Shown here one piece after another: positions 18,435 to 27,260 of a stretch of DNA of 64,000 bases. The position numbers were made by a program, and so were the translations under genes. Each line of letters starts with the position of its first letter. Within the stretch, counting starts at the first letter, position 1. The stretch spans positions 372,001-436,000 of the forward strand of contig JANSYJ010000002.1 in assembly GCA_024742495.1 (NCBI GenBank), written 5' to 3'. The stretch comes from Bacteroidota bacterium. Its GTDB lineage: Bacteria > Bacteroidota > Bacteroidia > Flavobacteriales > Schleiferiaceae. The notes below the pieces were generated by a model. The model made no database searches. It was given only the letters and a program-made list of their open reading frames with translations, and was not told where the DNA came from.

Positions 18435-20048
18435 TCAATTTTTCAGGCTAAGATCTTCGTTTAAAAACTTTGGAGGCTCACGACGGCTTTTCATTTGTTC
18501 GAAATGAAGAGCGATTTCAATTAATTTGCTTTCCTCAAGGACCCGTCCAAAAATGGATAAACCAACCGGTAAACCCATAATACTGCCCATGGGAGTGCTT
18601 AAATTAGGATAGCCAGAAATTGCCGCGGGCGAAGAGCTGCTCATAAGAAAATGATCGCCATTAATTGGATCAATTTGCCAGGCTGGCCCGCCACTTGGCG
18701 AAATAATGACATCAAGCTTTAAGCTGTCCATTAGAAGATCAATTCCCAATTCGCGGCTATTCCGATGCATTAAGTCTCGATTGATCTTATAATCTTTCGC
18801 ATAAGTGCTATCGCGTGCTAAAGCCATTAGGAGATATTCCTGTCCGAAATACTGCATCTCTATAGAGTCATTTTCATTAAAGGCAATAAGATCTTCTAAA
18901 GATTGAATGGGACTCTCCGGACCTAGTGATTTGAAATAGGCATTTAAGCCTTGGTGATATTCAAAAAGCATTACTTGAAAGGAAGCATAATTTGTTCCTT
19001 GGGGTAGAATCTCATCCACTGCAACCAATTCTGCTCCCAATTGCTTCAGGTCATTTTGAGCAGCAAGAAATAAACTATCTACCTTAGGATATGATCCTCC
19101 TGAAGGCGCATATACGCCAATTCGCTTCCCTTCTAAAGGAGGGCTTCCCGCTAATAGCTCCGATTCAACATGACGCCAATCCCAAAATTCGGGTGGCCAA
19201 TTATTGAAATTAGCTGGATTGCTGCTATCTGCTTCCGCGATCACGCTAAGTAAAAGGGCTGCATCATTCACGGTTTTGGCAATTGGCCCGGCTACATCCT
19301 GACTATGGGCAATGGGGATAATTCCCTTTCCGGAAACTAGGCCCACCGTGGGTTTAATACCCACTACACCATTAGCCTGACTAGGGCAAACGATGCTGCC
19401 ATTGGTTTCGGTTCCAATCGCTAAAGGCGCCATACCCGCTGCTACGGCAACCGCCGATCCCGAGCTACTGCCGCAAGGGTTGCGACTAATAACGTAAGGA
19501 TTTCGAGTAAAGCCTCCCATGGCGCTCCAGCCGCTAATGCTATTTTCACCGCGGAAATTTGCCCACTCGCTTAAATTCGCTTTGGCTAATAGGATGGCCC
19601 CAGCTTTATGCAGTTTTTCGGCTAACTTAGAATCGCGATTAACAAAGTTTTCCGCTAGAGCTCTAGAACCTGCGGTGGTTGGCATCCGGTCTTTAGACTC
19701 AATATTGTCTTTAATAATTACCGGGATACCATGCAAAGGCCCAAGTAGCTGACCTTCTTTTAAAAGTTGATCCAGGCTATCTGCAATGGTAAGGGCATCA
19801 GGATTAATTGAAATTAAAGCATGCAATTGCGGCCCCTTGGTATTAAGCGAATCGATTTGAGCTAAGTAGGTTTCCGTAATTTCTCGCACGGTCCATTTTC
19901 CTTCCTCTAATCCCTTTTTTAATTCAATGGCCGTGATGAGCATTGGATTAAAAAGCGTCTTGGGCTCGGGGCTTTTGCTTTTGCAGCCTAGCACTAAAAG
20001 GAAAACCAAAACAAGAGAGGTCGATTTGATGTATTTTTTAGCGGGCAT
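18435..20048 (-). CDS. Amidase-signature family lipoprotein
   Basis: A 537-residue amidase with a lipoprotein signal ending at LVLGC22, so the enzyme is exported and membrane-bound. The Ser-cisSer-Lys triad is visible: K113 in IIKDNI, the cis Ser within GSSSGS (193-198), and nucleophile S218 in GTETNGSIVCPS. The length fits exported amidases. The start overlaps the amidohydrolase stop by 11 bases, so translation is coupled. Family substrates run from fatty amides to peptide amides; this one is not a GatA because of the signal peptide and context. Confidence 0.92.
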   Translation of the reverse strand: MPAKKYIKSTSLVLVFLLVLGCKSKSPEPKTLFNPMLITAIELKKGLEEGKWTVREITETYLAQIDSLNTKGPQLHALISINPDALTIADSLDQLLKEGQLLGPLHGIPVIIKDNIESKDRMPTTAGSRALAENFVNRDSKLAEKLHKAGAILLAKANLSEWANFRGENSISGWSAMGGFTRNPYVISRNPCGSSSGSAVAVAAGMAPLAIGTETNGSIVCPSQANGVVGIKPTVGLVSGKGIIPIAHSQDVAGPIAKTVNDAALLLSVIAEADSSNPANFNNWPPEFWDWRHVESELLAGSPPLEGKRIGVYAPSGGSYPKVDSLFLAAQNDLKQLGAELVAVDEILPQGTNYASFQVMLFEYHQGLNAYFKSLGPESPIQSLEDLIAFNENDSIEMQYFGQEYLLMALARDSTYAKDYKINRDLMHRNSRELGIDLLMDSLKLDVIISPSGGPAWQIDPINGDHFLMSSSSPAAISGYPNLSTPMGSIMGLPVGLSIFGRVLEESKLIEIALHFEQMKSRREPPKFLNEDLSLKN

Positions 20049-23000
20049 TTTCTAGGGTCATTTCAGGACGTTCAATTTGCCATAAAAACTCCACGGCCTT
20101 TTCGGCGTCGGGTGCAATTTTGTCGAGGGTATTGCCATCGTAAACGCGACCGTTTTTCACCACCATTTCTATACTGTTGGTATTGCGTATATCCTCCAGT
20201 GGGTTGGCATTTAATATGATTAGGTCGGCCAATTTTCCTTTTTCAAGGCTGCCTAAATCCCCATCTAAACCTAGCGATTCTGCTCCAATGATGGTAGCCA
20301 CTCTTAGCATATTCATTGGGCTGATCCCTCCGCTGGCCATGGCCCATAATTCCCAGTGGTAGCCTAGGCCCTGCAACTGTCCATGACTACCAACACCGGC
20401 CATTCCACCTGCTTCTACAAGGTTTTTAATAAACTCGGCATGTCTGGGGAAAACGTGTTCTTCTTCCATAAACCAACCGGCGCCAACCCTTCTACTTTTA
20501 CTAGCCAACTCCTCGTATGGGGTGAAGTAGTAAAGCTTTTCATCGTGGTAAACTTCCTCGGTAGCATAAAAGTAATTTTCGGCGAAAGGCCCACCATAAG
20601 CCACCAACATGGTAGGGGTAACGGTGGTTTTAGATTGTGCTATAAACTGTACTACATCTTCCTGTATTGGTGTTATCGGTAAGGCATGTTCATGTCCGGG
20701 GTAGCCATCCATTATTTGGGTCATGTTTAGCTTGTAGTCCAAGCCGCCTTCGGTGGTAGGTTTAAGTCCTAATTCCTTACAGGCCATAATTATCCATTGC
20801 CTTTGCTGGCGATTTCCAGTGAGGTACATTTTAATGGTCTTGGTATCGTAATATTCCGAATACTGCTTTAGCACATCACGGGCATGATCCAAAGATTTGA
20901 TCTTATAGGACCAAAAACCAACTCCGGGGCCGGTGCTGTAAATCCTTGGCCCATCAATCATTCCAGCTTCTACCATATCACCATAAGTGAGTACATCGGT
21001 AGTGGCGGTTTGCGGGTCGCGCGTGGTAGTAACACCATAAGCTAAATTGGCGGCATAAACCCAAACCTGATTTTTATGAATCCCCCAGTTGGGCCACATA
21101 TGAGCGTGGGTGTCAACATAGCCAGGTACCAAGGTTTTTCCCTTACAATCGATAACCGTAGTGCCTTCTGGGATTTGAGATATATCAGTCCCAATTTTTT
21201 CAATTCGGTTGTTTTTTATCAGGATACTGCCATTTTCAATCACCTCATTTTCACCATTCATGGTGATGATACGCGCGTTTTTCAGCAGGGTATAACCTTG
21301 GGGAATATCCTTTTTATACTTGAGGTCGATTCTAATTTCCTCCGCTTCAAAACGTGGGTCTTTTTTCTTCTTATCCTTCGATTTCTTTTCCTCCTTCGTT
21401 TCGGAACTGTCTTTCTTGCTCTCTTTTTTCGCCGCTTCCTTGGCCGCTTCTTTCGCCACTTTTAAACTGTCGTCGAAAGCCTTTCCTTTTTCCAAATCAT
21501 AGATGAAATGAGCCGGCCCTAAGGACCAGTGAACCTTTTTACCATCGCCCGACCAAGCGCCAAATTCGCCACCCATAATACTGAGTTTTTTGGCTGGAAA
21601 GGCCGCGGCATCAGGATTTGCTACCGATATTTTGGCCGCTTTACCGTAGCGTGGGAGGTGCACTACAAAAAGATCATTGTTAATCTGTGCCAAAACTGAA
21701 TTTCCATCGGGGGAAATACGCAATTCAGAAGGGGTAGAAGGTTTGGTTTTCTCCCTCCAGGCATCAACCGCATTTGGAAGCAAGGAATGCTCGTGATCAT
21801 GGTCGGCGCCGTGATTGTGAAACTCTTCTAAGCTGCTGCCAAAGGTGGTTATACCGGTTAGTTTTAAATGTTCTTTTTCGTCGCTACCATCCCAACGAAT
21901 TGAAATTAATCCTTTGGAGGAGTTGAGGTAAATTCGAGAGCCATCATTACTAAAATGAGGGTTTCCCCGACCTTTTGCCGGAGCTACCTCCACCATTTTT
22001 TTAGAACTGAAATCATAATACACAATTGCCGCATCCGAACCGCTAACAAAAGGGCTATAAGCATCTCTGTAGCTACGCGCACTTTGGCGAATCATAATCA
22101 AGCGTTTTCCATCGGGACTGTAATTTACATCTGCATATAAGCCCGGACTGAGATCCAGCTTTTTAGCTCCTTTTTTCCCTAAGCGATGCTCGTAAACGGC
22201 CCCTTCTTTTCCTTCCCAGGTGCAAAAGGCGAGTCGCTTTCCATCGGTCGACCAAGTAGGAAGGGCTTCGGTAAAGTTGTTTGAAGTAATACGCTTACTT
22301 TCCTTGCTTTTGAAGTTGTAGAGGTAAAGACGGTTTAAAGCGGTAAAGGCCAACCACTCTCCATTTGGAGAAGGAACAGCATCACGAATTTGATTAATGG
22401 GCTGTTCCTCTTCATCGGAAATAGGGTATTTAAAATCTAGTCGTGGACCTAGGTCTAACTTTATATCTATTTCCATCGCTAAAGCTGATGCCTCCTTGGT
22501 ACTGAGATTTAGCTTCCAGATTTTACCATGCGCACCGTAATACAAGTTGCCAGCATCATCAAAATCCATGGCTGGTAAAACGCCCAGGGTAGCAATTGAC
22601 TCCTGCTCATCTCTTTGAACTGGGAATTTCAACCACTCTTCATCGCCAGTCTTTAGATCGCGCACCCTTAGGGCGGTTTCGGTTTCAAAGCGGGTTCCAT
22701 ATACCAATTTATCCGCATTAGACAGGGTAGGCGTAAAAGCGGAACCATAATTGGAAACCACCGATTCCAATTCGCCTTCCTCCATGTTATAGCGCATAAT
22801 GCTATACTGAGGAAGATCGGCATTATACTGCCAGGCCCCTTTACGGGCAGAGAAATAGATGTACTTACCATCCTTACTGAAAAAAGGATCGATGCTTTTT
22901 AAAGTCGCCGGCTGAGTGATTAATTGAACACCACTTCCTTTTTCAACATGGTATAAATGAAGTTTGATATTTCTGCGGCCTTTGGCGGCAACGATATACT

Positions 23001-23460
23001 GTCCATCGGGACTCCAATCGGCGGAAAAATAGTTTTGATTTACATCCTTAGTAATTTGCCGTTCCTTCTTACTTTCCAGGTCCATCACCCACAAATTTTG
23101 GGCGCCACTTTTATCGGAAATGTAAAGCATGCTTTTTCCATCCGGGGAATATCTGGGATGCACTTCATAGGCCATGCCTTGAGTAAGGGCCTCCGCTTTA
23201 CCGCCATTTATTGGCATTTGATAAAGGTCACCCATGGCGTCAAATGCAATTTTTTGATTGCTAGGATCAACATCCACCGAAGTCCAGGTGATTTTTGGAT
23301 TCTTAAGCTCAATTTGCCTCGTTGGCTCCAAAGGCAGCTCCTTGCTGGCTTTTTTAAGCGAATCACTCTTAGTTTTACTGCTATCTTTTTGCGCACTTAA
23401 GGCGATGGATAAACAAAGGCTCAAGCCAATTAGGCCGAACTTAGTGGAGGGTAAATTCAT
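20038..23460 (-). CDS. Secreted TolB/Tricorn-like beta-propeller fused to an amidohydrolase
   Basis: A 1140-residue secreted protein; the signal peptide ends near LSA-QKD. Residues 50-680 hold repeated WD40/PD40 units (YSPDGKSMLYIS, WSPDGQYIV, FSKDGKYIYFS, PSPNGEWLAF, WSTDGKRLAF, YSPDGKRL) forming one or two propellers. A charged linker rich in Lys, Glu and Ser (about 690-735) leads to an amidohydrolase domain with VPGYVDTHAHMWPNW, whose HxH binds metal, and GSHGQLQGLGYHWE and SLEKGKLADLIIL near the end. HDHEH inside the propeller is unusual. Such fusions are thought to act on peptides or cyclic amides. It is first in the amidase-penicillin acylase operon. Confidence 0.9.
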   Translation of the reverse strand: MNLPSTKFGLIGLSLCLSIALSAQKDSSKTKSDSLKKASKELPLEPTRQIELKNPKITWTSVDVDPSNQKIAFDAMGDLYQMPINGGKAEALTQGMAYEVHPRYSPDGKSMLYISDKSGAQNLWVMDLESKKERQITKDVNQNYFSADWSPDGQYIVAAKGRRNIKLHLYHVEKGSGVQLITQPATLKSIDPFFSKDGKYIYFSARKGAWQYNADLPQYSIMRYNMEEGELESVVSNYGSAFTPTLSNADKLVYGTRFETETALRVRDLKTGDEEWLKFPVQRDEQESIATLGVLPAMDFDDAGNLYYGAHGKIWKLNLSTKEASALAMEIDIKLDLGPRLDFKYPISDEEEQPINQIRDAVPSPNGEWLAFTALNRLYLYNFKSKESKRITSNNFTEALPTWSTDGKRLAFCTWEGKEGAVYEHRLGKKGAKKLDLSPGLYADVNYSPDGKRLIMIRQSARSYRDAYSPFVSGSDAAIVYYDFSSKKMVEVAPAKGRGNPHFSNDGSRIYLNSSKGLISIRWDGSDEKEHLKLTGITTFGSSLEEFHNHGADHDHEHSLLPNAVDAWREKTKPSTPSELRISPDGNSVLAQINNDLFVVHLPRYGKAAKISVANPDAAAFPAKKLSIMGGEFGAWSGDGKKVHWSLGPAHFIYDLEKGKAFDDSLKVAKEAAKEAAKKESKKDSSETKEEKKSKDKKKKDPRFEAEEIRIDLKYKKDIPQGYTLLKNARIITMNGENEVIENGSILIKNNRIEKIGTDISQIPEGTTVIDCKGKTLVPGYVDTHAHMWPNWGIHKNQVWVYAANLAYGVTTTRDPQTATTDVLTYGDMVEAGMIDGPRIYSTGPGVGFWSYKIKSLDHARDVLKQYSEYYDTKTIKMYLTGNRQQRQWIIMACKELGLKPTTEGGLDYKLNMTQIMDGYPGHEHALPITPIQEDVVQFIAQSKTTVTPTMLVAYGGPFAENYFYATEEVYHDEKLYYFTPYEELASKSRRVGAGWFMEEEHVFPRHAEFIKNLVEAGGMAGVGSHGQLQGLGYHWELWAMASGGISPMNMLRVATIIGAESLGLDGDLGSLEKGKLADLIILNANPLEDIRNTNSIEMVVKNGRVYDGNTLDKIAPDAEKAVEFLWQIERPEMTLENAR

Positions 23461-23574
23461 TTGGTGGTATTTATGAAAGCGGGAAGTTAGTTCTATTCTG
23501 TAAAATCGAAATCAGGTCACGGGGCATTCCTTTTAATCTTATAAATCCGAATAAGCTTGCATTAGAGCTTTGCT

Positions 23575-24477
23575 TTAAGGAATGGCGACCCCTAATTCTA
23601 GCACCGTACTTTGATAAAAGTCTTGCAGCTTTTGGCAGAATGGGCCTTTCGCTCCCTTGCCAATTAGGCGTCCATCTACTTCTTTTACCCAGCTTAGTCC
23701 ACCCATGGTTCCAGTGGTAAATACTTCATCTGCCGTGTACATTTCGGTCATGCTTAGGTTTTTCTCAAAAGCGGGAATTTGCAATTCCTCGGCAATTTCA
23801 AGCACTCTTTTACGGGTTGTGCCCGGAAGGCAGGCATCTGCAAAAGGGGTGTAGAGCTCCCCATTTTTAACAAGGAAAAGATTGGTGGCATTGGTTTCGG
23901 ATAAAAATCCATTTTGATCGAGCATTACGGCATCATCGGCCTGGGCATAATTCGCTTCTATTTTTGCCAAGATATTATTGAGGAGGTTGTTATGATGGAT
24001 TTTAGAATCGAGATGAGCGGGCGCATTTCTGCGGATGGAACTAGTTATTAAACTAAGTCCATCTTCACCATAAACCATCCCCTTGTATTCGGGCAGAACA
24101 ATTAGGGTGCATCCAAAAGTGTTCAATTTTGGGTTCATGCCAGAAGTGCTTTTTAATCCGCGGGATAGGGTAAGCCGAATGTGTACCCCATCGCTCATAT
24201 TATTGGCTTTTAAGGTTCCGAAAATGGCATTTCGCACTTCGGAGCGACTGGGGATATTTTCAAACTGCAGCACATGAGCCGAATCGAATAAACGATCTAA
24301 ATGTTCTTCCAATTGAAAGATGGTTCCCTGGTAAACTCTCAGGCCTTCCCAAACCGCATCACCGCCTTGAACCACAGAATCTAGAACAGAGACTTTCGCA
24401 TCGGCACGCGGAACCAATCCATTTACATAAACCAAGGTGTTTTCATTGCGGGGATCAGCAGTGTTGTATTTGCTCAT
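23575..24477 (-). CDS. Class IV PLP aminotransferase (branched-chain/D-amino acid type)
   Basis: A 300-residue fold-type IV PLP enzyme. Landmarks are VYVNGLVPRADAKVSVLDSVVQGGDAVWEGLRVY at the N-terminus, K159 in HLDSKIHHNNLLNNILAK as the PLP lysine, and FLSETNATNLFLVKNG followed by LPGTTRKRVLEIA, with TGTMGGLSWV for phosphate binding. It is closest in look to branched-chain or D-amino acid aminotransferases; the motifs do not settle which. The start overlaps the end of a sulfotransferase-like gene by 23 bases, and fusions of these two families occur elsewhere, so the products probably act in one pathway. Confidence 0.88.
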   Translation of the reverse strand: MSKYNTADPRNENTLVYVNGLVPRADAKVSVLDSVVQGGDAVWEGLRVYQGTIFQLEEHLDRLFDSAHVLQFENIPSRSEVRNAIFGTLKANNMSDGVHIRLTLSRGLKSTSGMNPKLNTFGCTLIVLPEYKGMVYGEDGLSLITSSIRRNAPAHLDSKIHHNNLLNNILAKIEANYAQADDAVMLDQNGFLSETNATNLFLVKNGELYTPFADACLPGTTRKRVLEIAEELQIPAFEKNLSMTEMYTADEVFTTGTMGGLSWVKEVDGRLIGKGAKGPFCQKLQDFYQSTVLELGVAIP

Positions 24478-25180
24478 GATGGGCTTTCTTTAATAGTTTA
24501 AAATAGTGTAGACTTTCTTTATATACTTCTTCTTCCTGTATCTCCTCGGGAAATTGAAGGCTTTCGGGACGGGCAGTAAATCCGGTACTTTGGTGGACAC
24601 GGGCATACCAATATGGCGCCCAAACCCCATCTTCCTTTAAGGCTCCGGCCGGCCAATTTAGCATGGTCTTGGTAAAAGGGATTTCCAAATGGCGGCATAG
24701 TGCATTTATTTCCGCTTCGGGATTTTCCAGCAATTTGGAGGAGTCAATTAAATAGGGCTTTATTCCTTGCGATTCTAAATGAAGCAGCCATTCGTATTGC
24801 TCCTTATAAGCTAAATCGAAAAGACTGTATTCCGCCATTTGCTTGCGATAACTCTGGATGACCAAACCCGGATGACGAAAGAGAATAAGGTGCTTCCATT
24901 TCTTCGCCTGTTCGGCATCAATTAAGGGTAAATGGTTTGCAATGTTTTTCAGGAAGATCGGTCCTTCTTTAGCTTGGTTTTCAATGTTTTGATGAATTAG
25001 CAGTGGATCGGTTTCCATTGTTGCTAAAGCGATATCACGCGATGGCCTCCATAGCTCGTACTTTTTTAAAAACGCGCCAAAGAAAGGTTCATCAATTACT
25101 TTAAAGTCTCCTCGATGGGCAAAGAAGTACATCATGGCAGTGGATAAATTACGCGGACCCGACCATAGGGAGATAATCAT
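24455..25180 (-). CDS. Sulfotransferase-like protein
   Basis: A 241-residue P-loop-type protein. SLWSGPRNLSTAMMYFF (4-20) aligns with the PAPS phosphate-binding loop of sulfotransferases, and VIDEPFFGAFL with the next conserved segment; LFRHPGLVIQSYRK (about 119-132) matches the 3'-phosphate-binding region with Arg and Ser. Whether it truly uses PAPS cannot be told. It overlaps the class IV aminotransferase by 23 bases, and the pairing is recurrent in other bacteria, which suggests a small amino-acid-derived substrate. Confidence 0.8.
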   Translation of the reverse strand: MIISLWSGPRNLSTAMMYFFAHRGDFKVIDEPFFGAFLKKYELWRPSRDIALATMETDPLLIHQNIENQAKEGPIFLKNIANHLPLIDAEQAKKWKHLILFRHPGLVIQSYRKQMAEYSLFDLAYKEQYEWLLHLESQGIKPYLIDSSKLLENPEAEINALCRHLEIPFTKTMLNWPAGALKEDGVWAPYWYARVHQSTGFTARPESLQFPEEIQEEEVYKESLHYFKLLKKAHHEQIQHC

Positions 25181-25227
25181 AGTGCTTATTTGAATTGCAG
25201 CGCCTAAATTTAGAGCAATAAATTGCT

Positions 25228-25527
25228 ATGTACTGCATCATCTATCAATTTGAAGTGAAGCCTGGTTTTGAGGCACAATTCATTAAGGCTTGGGAAAAGC
25301 TCACCCTTTTTTATCGAGAGGAGTGCAATTCGCTTGGATCGCGTTTGCACCGAGAAAGTGGCCTTCATTATATGGCCTATGCCCAATGGCCAAACCTAGA
25401 AACCTACGAAGCGGCAGGCTCCAAGGAGAATGCCGAAACTGCAATATGGTCTCAGGAAATGCGCGAAGCCTGTACCAGCGTAAAAGCTCTTTATAAATTA
25501 GAACCGATAGTGGATTATTTAAAGTAG
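25228..25527 (+). CDS. Antibiotic biosynthesis monooxygenase (ABM) domain protein
   Basis: A 99-residue single-domain protein with the ferredoxin-like ABM pattern: YCIIYQFEVKPGFEAQFIKAWEKLT at the start, GSRLHRESGLHYMAYAQWP in the middle and a final helix. Proteins of this type are small dimeric cofactor-free oxygenases or heme-binding enzymes, and many have unknown substrates. It is transcribed away from the sulfotransferase gene. Confidence 0.82.
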   Translation: MYCIIYQFEVKPGFEAQFIKAWEKLTLFYREECNSLGSRLHRESGLHYMAYAQWPNLETYEAAGSKENAETAIWSQEMREACTSVKALYKLEPIVDYLK

Positions 25528-25569
25528 AATAATCCATCAAGGAGGCTTCCTAAACGGATGCTTTTAAGC

Positions 25570-26379
25570 CTAGTTAAATTGGATGCGTTCTAAAATCAAG
25601 CTACTTACCTCTCTTAAAAATAGGTCTAAGTCTTTTGAGTTACGAATGGCGGGGATGGAGAAAACCGCTCCTTTCCAATCCTTGCTATCCACCCAACGGC
25701 CATATTTTAATCGTTCCTCAAAGGGGTAGGGGAAATTGCCACCTTGTAAGTCGTAGGCGGAGAAATAAAAATAGGGCGCACCAGTAAGTTCATCAGCCAT
25801 AGCTAAACCAAAACCGATTCCAATTTTATCGGTATAGGGAAGGTAAATTCCAGTATCGAAATGATGGGGCCAAATTCTAATTTCTGAAGCGCACTGCCAT
25901 AGGGTGATCAGTTCAAAGGATTTGTGCTGGGCTAAGTTGCGCCAGTATGTCCATAGTTCCATGGCGCTGGAATGCGGTTTTTTGTAAAGGGCTTCCAGCT
26001 CGTAATTGGGGATGCTATAGTGTAGGTCATCGTACATCTTGGCACCATCAAAACCTCTTTTCTCTAAAACCCGACTTAAGGCCTCCAATACTTCATCGAA
26101 GCTAAGCCCAATGATGTTTTTCTGCCAAAGTTTTTGATGCAAGTGATCGATTAGGTTAAGGTCGCCTTTAGAGAAGGCAAACTCTAGCGTTACCTCTTTA
26201 TCTTCCAAAGTCACCCAACGCCCGTATAAGCTGCGGTTTAGGTGGTTAAAGATGAAATTTGTGTGACTATCGTCGTCGGTAGTTTGGGCATAAGCCCTAT
26301 TAAAGCGGCTTATGAGCTGTGACCAATAATGCAGCTTTTGGTCGAGCTGCATATAATCTTTTAGTTCCTGCTTATTCAT
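25570..26379 (-). CDS. Unknown protein, possible DUF5996 relative
   Basis: A 269-residue cytoplasmic protein without signal peptide. The segment EIRIWPHHFDTGIYLPY followed by GIGFGLAMADELTGAPYFYFSAYD recalls the C-terminal half of DUF5996 proteins, where a WPHHFD-like motif is conserved; the two His could bind a metal. The N-terminal half, helical with a W-rich TYWRNLAQ region, is not recognised. It starts where the pentapeptide gene begins to end: its ATG at 26379 directly abuts the stop at 26380, so the two are one transcript. Confidence 0.55.
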   Translation of the reverse strand: MNKQELKDYMQLDQKLHYWSQLISRFNRAYAQTTDDDSHTNFIFNHLNRSLYGRWVTLEDKEVTLEFAFSKGDLNLIDHLHQKLWQKNIIGLSFDEVLEALSRVLEKRGFDGAKMYDDLHYSIPNYELEALYKKPHSSAMELWTYWRNLAQHKSFELITLWQCASEIRIWPHHFDTGIYLPYTDKIGIGFGLAMADELTGAPYFYFSAYDLQGGNFPYPFEERLKYGRWVDSKDWKGAVFSIPAIRNSKDLDLFLREVSSLILERIQFN

Positions 26380-26952
26380 TTACTGAGCTATTGTTTTTAT
26401 TCCGAATGAGGCCACTATACCCGCCAAAGACTGCGGGTTAAATTGAGCCCCTTTCATTTGATTCTCTCGTGGGTCGAGGCTAATATTGGTAGAGCCATCC
26501 CAATTCGTTTGGCGAAGGTCGCAATCCTCAAATCGCGATCCACTAAAATTATTATCGGCTAATTTAAGCCCCTTTAAATTGCAATTGCTAAAATCGCTTT
26601 CCCGAAAAAGGCTGTCAGTAAATTGGCAGGATTTCAAATCAAGCCCAATAAAGGTAGAACTTAGTAAATGGCAGCTATCCAGCTTAAAGCTGAGGTTAAA
26701 GCGGCTAAGCTCACCAAAAGGCAGACCCACTAATTTACAGTTTCTAAAAAGTGTGTTTTGCACTTTAGTTTCCTTCCAGCGCAGATTACTGAGCTTACAT
26801 TCTATAAACTCGCATTCCGTAAAAAGGTAGCCGCTTAAATGTAGATCTTGAAAATTGCAGTTTAAGAATCGACAAGCTTCGTATTCCCCTTTCTTTAGCT
26901 TGAGAGCTGAGAAGTCTTTATTCTCAAAGTCTTGCTCACAAAAGTATTCCAT
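26380..26952 (-). CDS. Pentapeptide-repeat protein
   Basis: A 190-residue protein built almost wholly of A(D/N)LxX-type repeats: CRFLNCNFQDLHLSGYLFTECEF, TLFRNCKL, TFIGLDLKSCQFTDSLFRESDFSNCNLKGLKLADNNFSGSRFEDCDLRQTNW, giving a right-handed quadrilateral beta-helix that mimics DNA. The C-terminal ISLDPRENQMKGAQFNPQSLAGIVASFGI is the tail of the Bacteroidota family related to Qnr/MfpA. Protection of gyrase is a family idea, not shown here. A truncated relative lies at 30358-30522. The downstream unknown gene abuts it. Confidence 0.9.
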   Translation of the reverse strand: MEYFCEQDFENKDFSALKLKKGEYEACRFLNCNFQDLHLSGYLFTECEFIECKLSNLRWKETKVQNTLFRNCKLVGLPFGELSRFNLSFKLDSCHLLSSTFIGLDLKSCQFTDSLFRESDFSNCNLKGLKLADNNFSGSRFEDCDLRQTNWDGSTNISLDPRENQMKGAQFNPQSLAGIVASFGIKTIAQ

Positions 26953-27260
26953 GCCGGTAGCCTTTAGGCAAATATCTTTTTTATCAATTTAATGGGGATC
27001 CTAATTGGTATTATTTGCAAATATGCTTCTAGATTTTTTAATAAACAGTTAAAGTCTTACCACATAGTTGGTAAGCACTCGAGGCTAAATTCTTGTAGAG
27101 ACGGGTTTAAAGGCCAGTAAAATTGAAATTGACCTTCCTGCATTTGGTGCTAGCTTTTGTTAAACCGCAGAACAAGTATTCTTTTTAATGGGGAAGCTAT
27201 TTGGTCTTGGCCTTTAACTGAGGCTTTAATATATTGCTGGCTCGAAGCGAAAACCTGATT
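26953..27260. other. Intergenic region between divergent pentapeptide and S41 genes
   Basis: This stretch carries the promoters of two divergent genes but no reading frame I would call. A 7-base inverted repeat, CTTACCA and TGGTAAG with a 6-base loop, sits at 27056-27075 and lacks a T run. A near match to the -7 element (GATATTTG) faces the pentapeptide gene. Nothing else stands out. Confidence 0.4.

Noticed and set aside
26380-26952. Qnr quinolone-resistance gene
   Set aside because: Only the repeat fold is shared; nothing in the sequence shows gyrase protection, so the general pentapeptide name is kept.
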